This document shows positions 58,876 to 64,000 of a stretch of DNA of 64,000 nt, in pieces (position 1 is the first letter of the stretch; every line of letters begins with the position of its first letter). The DNA comes from Mongoliitalea daihaiensis (GTDB lineage Bacteria; Bacteroidota; Bacteroidia; Cytophagales; Cyclobacteriaceae), in contig NZ_CP063779.1 of the NCBI RefSeq assembly GCF_021596945.1, positions 1,649,592 through 1,713,591 of the forward strand, written 5' to 3'. The position numbers and the translations under genes were made by a program. Below the pieces are notes generated by a model, which was not told the DNA's origin, did not search any database, and saw nothing but the letters and a program-made list of their open reading frames with translations.

Positions 58876-59746
58876 GTTTCATCGTACGGTTACGCTTTTT
58901 GAAGAGTTCCATCAAAGGAAGCACAATATCCTCTTTGGTGTTAACCTCCAAATAGTTGATTTGATTTTTTTTGCAGAGTTCTTGCAGATTTTCCCGCTCA
59001 TTGGTAAATGCATTGGCTATTTTCTTGGATACAGAACCAAATGCTGTATTGACCCATGTGACTCTCCCCTCTTCTTTATCATAAATGGGGATGATTCCTA
59101 AAGAAGGGAGTTGAGCTTCCCTTGGGTCAGTTACCTGAATAGCAATCAGATCATGCTTTTCTGCCATTGCTCGAAAAGGTCTCTCATATCCTTCATCAAT
59201 AAAATCAGATATTACAATAATGATGCTGCGTTTTTTGATCAGATTCAAAGCAAACATAAACATCTCTGCAAGATTGGTTTTGAGAGATTTATTTTCATGT
59301 TTGAAAATGCCTTGAATGATCTTGACACCTTGTTTGGGACCTTTACCTGGTAAAATCACCTTTTCTTTGGTGTCTGAATAGGATATCAGTCCTACTTGTG
59401 AGCCTTCTACAATAGCAGCTAATGTCAATACCCCTGCAATTTCTTTTCCAGCATCTATTTTTTTTCTACTTGGGTCGCCAATATCTTGGGAACCGGAGAT
59501 GTCTAGTAAGAAATAAACCGATTGGTCTTTGTCTTCCTTGAATGTTTTGACAAATGTACCATGCCCTTTTGCAGAAACCTTCCATTCAATCGTTCGCACA
59601 TCATCCCCATATTGATAAGGGCGTAAATCGTCAAATTCTAGCCCCGATCCCTTGAATACAGACTGATAATCCCCTTGGAGGTGATTATTGGCTATCTTTC
59701 GAAGCATGATTTCGTACCTGCGAAGTTTTTTCAGTAGTTGGTTCAT
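58868..59746 (-). CDS. DUF58 domain protein
   Basis: The 292-residue cytoplasmic protein has the DUF58 signature GSGLEFDDLRPYQYGDDVRT and IEWKVSAKGHGTFVKTFKED, followed by a VWA-like core with a degenerate MIDAS (FLLDISGSQD) and IIVISDFIDEG. DUF58 proteins are encoded with MoxR ATPases and VWA proteins and are thought to help assemble or chaperone complexes. It is first in the three-gene Bat cluster. The moxR gene that normally precedes it is missing; upstream are 258 nt of spacer and a divergent AraC gene. Confidence 0.92.
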   Translation of the reverse strand: MNQLLKKLRRYEIMLRKIANNHLQGDYQSVFKGSGLEFDDLRPYQYGDDVRTIEWKVSAKGHGTFVKTFKEDKDQSVYFLLDISGSQDIGDPSRKKIDAGKEIAGVLTLAAIVEGSQVGLISYSDTKEKVILPGKGPKQGVKIIQGIFKHENKSLKTNLAEMFMFALNLIKKRSIIIVISDFIDEGYERPFRAMAEKHDLIAIQVTDPREAQLPSLGIIPIYDKEEGRVTWVNTAFGSVSKKIANAFTNERENLQELCKKNQINYLEVNTKEDIVLPLMELFKKRNRTMKRG

Positions 59747-60004
59747 GGAGTCATTTTCGGATCCCTAATTTAAGGCAGTCTTTTGAATTATAAAATTGAT
59801 TGGGGATGGTTGGTGGTTGAATTAAGAAGATTTAGGAGTTTCGAAGGTAGGCCTTTGCTCGATTATTGGCTTTTCAAAGGTTTTGAGTGATGGTTTAACT
59901 TGATTCTACTATCCACGATCACTTATGATGTCTAACCAATAATTTCAGTTAATAATATGAGATATGGGACAAAAAAATTATAATTGATTATAAATCATGA
60001 CCAA

Positions 60005-60832
60005 ATGATTAAGACCATCGCGCCATTATCGAAAACTTTGAGCAAATACATCGCGTATTATTACATTTTTATCAATGAAGAGCCAACTATGCTGAGTTAT
60101 GTGGCCTTCCCCCATGTAAATACATGCATATCGTTGTTTAAAGGCGTTGAGATACAAAGGGAGGACCTTTCCCTTCGAATGTTTTCAAATGAAGATTTTA
60201 AAGATAAAGTTTCTATTGAAATTACGGGTAAATATACCCAGCCCTTTTTTGTGAATTATCTAGGAGATTTCGACGAAATAGCCATTATTTTCAAACCACT
60301 TGGTGTGAATTATTTTCTGAAAGATGATTTAATAGAACATGCGCCTGCTTTTTCTCAGGCACTTCCATTGCCTCATTGGCATGCTCTTGCGGAAAAATTG
60401 TTTTTGGAGACTAACCTAAACAACAGGATTGAGCTTTTAGAATCATTTCTGCTCGATAATTTTTCAACAATAGATGATGCCATTATACGGAAAGCCATGC
60501 TTCTTTTGGAGGATTTTGAAAAAGATTATTCGGTACAAGAGGTTGCGGATTTATGTGGTCTGACGATAAAATCCTTGCAAAGGAATTTTAAAAAACTACT
60601 TACCTGTACCCCCTCAGAATACAAAAGAATTTTAAAATTTCGCCATTCTCTTGGTAAAGATGCATTGCAGGGGGAAATCAAAAAACTTACTGAAATAGCT
60701 TTGGAAAGTAACTATTATGATCAATCATATTTTATACGTGAGTATAAAAAACTAACAGGTAAAAGTCCAAAAGCATTTTTTACGCGCATCAGTAAATTAG
60801 AGGGGGATAAAATAATTTGGGAAGTCAAATAG
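60005..60832 (+). CDS. AraC-family transcription regulator
   Basis: The ATG at 60005 is preferred over a TTG 21 nt upstream. The 275-residue protein has an N-terminal DUF6597-like sensor part (SKYIAYYYIFINEEPTM, EIAIIFKPLGVNYFLKDDL) and a C-terminal AraC domain with two helix-turn-helices: YSVQEVADLCGLTIKSLQRN and LTEIALESNYYDQSYFIREY, then KLTGKSPKAFFTR. The ligand and targets are unknown. It is divergent from the DUF58 gene. The next gene is 210 nt downstream; in between lies a doubtful 66-residue frame from 60834. Confidence 0.85.
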   Translation: MIKTIAPLSKTLSKYIAYYYIFINEEPTMLSYVAFPHVNTCISLFKGVEIQREDLSLRMFSNEDFKDKVSIEITGKYTQPFFVNYLGDFDEIAIIFKPLGVNYFLKDDLIEHAPAFSQALPLPHWHALAEKLFLETNLNNRIELLESFLLDNFSTIDDAIIRKAMLLLEDFEKDYSVQEVADLCGLTIKSLQRNFKKLLTCTPSEYKRILKFRHSLGKDALQGEIKKLTEIALESNYYDQSYFIREYKKLTGKSPKAFFTRISKLEGDKIIWEVK

Positions 60833-61042
60833 CATGTCGCAAAAGTCCAATTTTGACTTTATGCATGCCTTTAATTTTGCTACCAGTTTAAAAAATTGGT
60901 TCAAAAGTTTTACAGGAAATGCAAATAAAACCCGAAGACTTAACAGGGGCAGGCTATTCTCTTTGTGCGTATATTTTTTTTCAAGCTCATGTAATATTTG
61001 CCCATCTATTGACACTAATAATTCAAAACAATAAAAACCTCT

Positions 61043-61894
61043 ATGAAAAAGTACGTATTCATCATCGCAAGCATTTTCTTTATTTTCAATGTCCAAGCAC
61101 AAGAAAGCACCTTATTATGGAAGGTGAGTGGGAATGGTCTAGAGTCACCTTCCTACCTATTTGGCACCATGCACATCTTATGTGATCAAAGTATTGTGGA
61201 AAAGGCCAGTTTCCAAGAAGCACTGTCCCAAAGCAAACTTTTGGTAATGGAGTTAAATCCTACTAATCCGGCACTTCTACAGGAAATGCAGCAATTAGCT
61301 GTTAACCCTGGATTTGAAAATATCTACACAGATCTACCGGAGGAGGATTTTAAATTATTGGATACGTATCTCTCCAGCAAGTTTGGGGCAGGTTTAGCTC
61401 AAATGGGAGTGCTTAAGCCCTTTACCTTGACTTCTATGGTGACAATGGGTTTCTTGGAATGTGATGAGCCATTTAGTCTGGAAACTCATTTGGCAGGTTT
61501 TGCAACGGAAAGGCAAATGCCTGTAATTGATTTGGAGACAGCTGCCTTTCAGGTGGGAATCTTTGATAATATACCCGTAGATTTTCAAATTCAAGAAATC
61601 ATCCGATCATTGAAAGATGATACAGGAAAGAAAGAATTAGACCAAATGATGGAGATTTATGTATCGGGAGATCTTGAGCGGTTATATGGCTTTATGAAAA
61701 CAAGTGATTTGATGAATCACTATCAAGCAGAGATTCTAGATAACCGAAATAAGGCATGGGTACCAACTTTAGAGGAATTGTTTAAGAAAGGTACTTCGTT
61801 TGTGGCAGTGGGTGCTGGACATTTGCCGGGTAAACTAGGAGTGATCGCTTTGTTGCAACAAAAAGGATATTCGGTAGAAGCGGTTGCTTTGTAG
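61043..61894 (+). CDS. TraB/GumN family protein
   Basis: The 283-residue protein has a signal peptide (YVFIIASIFFIFNVQAQ), then the TraB/GumN markers LLWKVSGNGLESPSYLFGTM with HIL, the Glu in LLVMELNPTN, and the C-terminal GTSFVAVGAGHLPGKLGVIA. The family may be Tiki-like metalloproteases; the GTMH and GAGHLPG motifs carry the expected metal ligands. It is exported. The ECF sigma factor gene follows after 10 nt, so the three genes to 62991 probably share a transcript. Confidence 0.87.
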   Translation: MKKYVFIIASIFFIFNVQAQESTLLWKVSGNGLESPSYLFGTMHILCDQSIVEKASFQEALSQSKLLVMELNPTNPALLQEMQQLAVNPGFENIYTDLPEEDFKLLDTYLSSKFGAGLAQMGVLKPFTLTSMVTMGFLECDEPFSLETHLAGFATERQMPVIDLETAAFQVGIFDNIPVDFQIQEIIRSLKDDTGKKELDQMMEIYVSGDLERLYGFMKTSDLMNHYQAEILDNRNKAWVPTLEELFKKGTSFVAVGAGHLPGKLGVIALLQQKGYSVEAVAL

Positions 61895-61904
61895 TGCAAA
61901 CTAT

Positions 61905-62393
61905 ATGGATGAAAAAGAATTTCTACAACTCATCAATACGCATCAGGGAACAATCTTTCACCTGCTGAGACTTTATGTTTCTGATGCTACTGATAGGGAT
62001 GATCTCAAGCAAGAGATTGTTCTTCAGGCTTGGAAAAGTAGAGATAAGTTCCGGCAGGACTCCTCATTCAATACCTGGTTGTACAAACTTTCCCTTTACA
62101 CTATCCTTACATCGAAGCGTAAGCAGCAAAAAATAAGTCAAGTAAATCTGGAAGAAGCCGAAGGTCTTGCCTATGCTGATAAACCTGATCAAGAACAGGT
62201 AGAATTACTTTATCGGTGTATCTCAGTTTTGGATGACCTAAATAAAACCATCATTACCATGCATTTGGATGGGTTTTCGAATGCGGAGATAGCAGTATTT
62301 ATGGGGGTTACTGTCAATAATTTGACTGTAAAACTTCACAGAATCAAGGAAAAAATAACCAACTATTTAAAAGCGGCAGCCCATGGAGATTGA
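61905..62393 (+). CDS. ECF-type RNA polymerase sigma factor
   Basis: The ATG at 61905 starts a 162-residue sigma-70 family protein. Region 2 is DRDDLKQEIVLQAWKSRDKF and NTWLYKLSLYTILTSKRK; region 4 is LDDLNKTIITMHLDGFSNAE followed by IAVFMGVTVNNLTVKLHRIK. Region 4 keeps the helix-turn-helix. Its 3' end overlaps the next gene by 11 nt, which is typical of a sigma/anti-sigma pair. The regulon is unknown. Confidence 0.92.
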   Translation: MDEKEFLQLINTHQGTIFHLLRLYVSDATDRDDLKQEIVLQAWKSRDKFRQDSSFNTWLYKLSLYTILTSKRKQQKISQVNLEEAEGLAYADKPDQEQVELLYRCISVLDDLNKTIITMHLDGFSNAEIAVFMGVTVNNLTVKLHRIKEKITNYLKAAAHGD

Positions 62394-62991
62394 TAAATTA
62401 TGGCAGCAGATGAAGGGGAAGCAAGCCTCAGAAGAACAGGAAAATTTGGTCTTGAAAAAACTGGAAGCTAGCAAAAACCCCCTAAAGACCTTGAGGAAAA
62501 ATCTGATTGGTAATTTGATCTTTGGTTTGGTGGGTGTTGTCATTGGAGTTTATTTAGTAGTCATTTATCCCGAAATATCCCTTAGACTGACATTGGGTGC
62601 GCTTATCATCATATACCAGTATTTTAATTGGTTAATGTATCAGCGGATTAAAGCATTTGATCGGCTTTTGGACAATTGGGATCAACCCATCATACCAACC
62701 CTTCAGCAGCAGCTTGATTTAACCAGGAAGACAATTAAACTGATTGAATTTCAATCTATGCTATTCCTTCCTCTTGCTTATTTGGCAGGTTTACTGATTG
62801 GTGGTACAACGGAAGAAGTCACCGCTGACGACTTGATCGTGAATGTGTCTTTTTTGGTAAAGGGGATGGGGTTAAGCCTATTGACCATGCCTCCTTTGTA
62901 TTTTCTATTGAAATGGATGCATAAAAAAGCTTTTGGAGATTATATAGCACAAACTGAAAAAATACTCCTGACCTATGAAAAGGATAACTGA
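62383..62991 (+). CDS. Membrane protein, probable anti-sigma partner
   Basis: The 202-residue protein has a soluble N-terminal part (MEIDKLWQQMKGKQASEEQE) and four membrane helices (LIFGLVGVVIGVYLVVIYPE; LTLGALIIIYQYFNW; LFLPLAYLAGLLIGG; LSLLTMPPLYFLLKW). It overlaps the sigma factor gene by 11 nt. It lacks a recognisable zinc anti-sigma motif (HxxxCxxC), so the anti-sigma role rests on gene order alone. Confidence 0.65.
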   Translation: MEIDKLWQQMKGKQASEEQENLVLKKLEASKNPLKTLRKNLIGNLIFGLVGVVIGVYLVVIYPEISLRLTLGALIIIYQYFNWLMYQRIKAFDRLLDNWDQPIIPTLQQQLDLTRKTIKLIEFQSMLFLPLAYLAGLLIGGTTEEVTADDLIVNVSFLVKGMGLSLLTMPPLYFLLKWMHKKAFGDYIAQTEKILLTYEKDN

Positions 62992-63186
62992 CCGAAATCG
63001 TTCAATTTTTGGTCATAATTGGACATAGTTGATAGAAAAAATGCGCTTGAGAGCACTTAAGTACTTATTTTAGCTATTGGCATGTCTTTAGTCTTTATTT
63101 TTAGGAGTATTGTTTGTCTTGTGTATTTCTGGACGGACGATCTAAAATTATTTTATCAATCTTAAACCTTCACAAACTCAATCACA

Positions 63187-64000
63187 ATGAAGTTGGAAAT
63201 CAATAACCTCAACAAACAATATGGCAACGGGGTACATGCCCTGAAGGATGTTAGCCTCACCATAGGCAAAGGAATGTTTGGACTCCTTGGGCCTAATGGT
63301 GCCGGGAAATCCTCCTTGATGCGTACACTTGCTACCTTGCAAGATGCAGATAGTGGAGATGTTCGCTTAGGTGATATCGATGTTTTAAATGAGAAAGATA
63401 AAGTTCGGCAAGTATTGGGCTATCTCCCTCAGGAATTTGGGGTGTATCCTCGTAGTTCAGCAGTAGAATTGTTAGATCATTTGGCACTATTGAAAGGGGT
63501 GAAAAATACCAGCGAAAGAAAAGAGTTGGTAAACTACCTTTTGCAGAAAGTAAATCTTTTCGAACACAGAAAAAAAGCTGTGAAATCATTTTCGGGTGGT
63601 ATGCGGCAGCGCTTTGGGATTGCCCAATGTTTGATAGGGAATCCCAAATTGATCATTGTAGATGAACCAACAGCAGGCTTAGATCCTGGGGAACGTAATA
63701 GATTTTACAACCTCTTGAGCGAAATAGGCGAGGAAGCCATTTTGATACTTTCTACACATATTGTACAAGATGTTCGGGAACTCTGTACACAAATGGCAAT
63801 CATGAATAAAGGAGAGGTCCTCTATCATGGTGGGGTAGATGAAGCTTTGGAGTTGATTGAAGGAAAGGTGTTTGAAAAAAGTATAGAAAAGGGGATGCTG
63901 CCCGAATACAGAGAAAACTACGCAGTAATCTCAGATAAATTGGTGGGAGGTAAACCATTGATTCACGTGTTTGCGGAAGAAGAGCCAGCCAATGATTTTG
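63187..64000 (+). CDS. ABC transporter ATP-binding protein (partial, runs off the window)
   Basis: From the ATG at 63187 the frame is open to the window end (271 codons) with no stop. It begins MKLEINNLNKQYGNGVHALK and has Walker A GPNGAGKSS (about residue 36), Q-loop GYLPQEFGVYP, ABC signature SFSGGMRQR (about residue 135), Walker B LIIVDEPTAGLDPG and H-loop STHIVQD. It is of the ABC-2/multidrug type. After about residue 215 a C-terminal extension starts. A permease gene probably follows outside the window. It is 195 nt after the sigma/membrane pair. Confidence 0.92.
   Translation, partial: MKLEINNLNKQYGNGVHALKDVSLTIGKGMFGLLGPNGAGKSSLMRTLATLQDADSGDVRLGDIDVLNEKDKVRQVLGYLPQEFGVYPRSSAVELLDHLALLKGVKNTSERKELVNYLLQKVNLFEHRKKAVKSFSGGMRQRFGIAQCLIGNPKLIIVDEPTAGLDPGERNRFYNLLSEIGEEAILILSTHIVQDVRELCTQMAIMNKGEVLYHGGVDEALELIEGKVFEKSIEKGMLPEYRENYAVISDKLVGGKPLIHVFAEEEPANDF

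Noticed and set aside
60834-61034. 66-residue frame MSQKSNFDFMHAFNFATSLK... directly after the AraC gene
   Set aside because: No recognisable domain, coding-like character ends about half way, and another frame overlaps it; not enough support for a gene.
62383-62991. Membrane protein considered as a zinc anti-sigma (RsrA/ChrR type)
   Set aside because: No HxxxCxxC motif; the anti-sigma idea rests on gene order only and is stated as such.

Overview
This window is chromosomal DNA of a Bacteroidota bacterium, most likely order Cytophagales (Cyclobacteriaceae, Algoriphagus-like). That is inferred from gene content: gliding-motility/T9SS C-terminal domains, a TonB-dependent receptor with a carboxypeptidase-like N-terminal domain, two DUF4221-type lipoproteins, a Bat/DUF58 cluster, an Lnb (DUF4105) protein, promoters with a TAnnTTTG -7 element, and few Shine-Dalgarno sequences. 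No phage or intact insertion sequence was recognised.

Accessory left end (1-10 kb). A broken gliding/T9SS-type gene is followed by a higB toxin with two tandem higA antitoxins. Next comes a decayed RHS polymorphic-toxin array: an RHS-core/C-terminal cassette with a frameshift, three related 138-residue putative immunity proteins, one cassette tip cut to 19 codons, one partial tip, and a fourth linker scrap. After tRNA-Val(GAC), an M24 peptidase and a DEAD-box helicase comes a tripartite hipB-hipS-hipT system. Its promoter region carries three palindromic operators spaced exactly 40 bp apart, next to a remnant that resembles a Fic-protein C-terminus.

Metabolic and housekeeping middle (10-44 kb). 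Two TPP riboswitches flank a signal-peptide-less NMT1/THI5-like protein and precede a TonB receptor, forming a small thiamin regulon. Then come a membrane hydroxylase, a penicillin-acylase family lipoprotein, a CBS/HEPN-like protein, a D-amino-acid dehydrogenase, RluD-type synthase, a PLP desulfhydrase/deaminase, UvrB, Lnb-like protein, a T9SS cargo protein, RidA, fRMsr-RibD-DUF4382, a LolC/E permease, RbfA, NhaD and glutamate dehydrogenase. Between 33.9 and 34.5 kb lie three near-identical 177-bp units, each encoding a 124-nt class-II tRNA-like RNA with a GUC anticodon, G at position 73 and a 55-nt variable arm. The same roughly 62-nt tail and terminator that follow this array recur, on the other strand, behind a different small RNA at 21.4-21.6 kb.

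Right part (44-64 kb). The CoaX, outer-membrane protein and TPR genes precede lptC, a small membrane protein, a CorC-like transporter and PpiD. A hydroxyproline-degradation cluster (DHDPS-family deaminase, 2,5-dioxovalerate dehydrogenase, 4-hydroxyproline epimerase) follows; its missing oxidase step is probably supplied by the DadA-like enzyme at 20 kb. The window ends with an orphan histidine kinase, batA/batD/DUF58, an AraC regulator, a TraB/GumN protein, an ECF sigma factor with a likely membrane anti-sigma partner, and a truncated ABC ATPase gene.

All functional calls are by reading translated sequence and motifs; no database search was run. The most unusual structures are the tRNA-like array with its shared RNA tail, the orphan RHS cassette array, and the regularly spaced hip operators.
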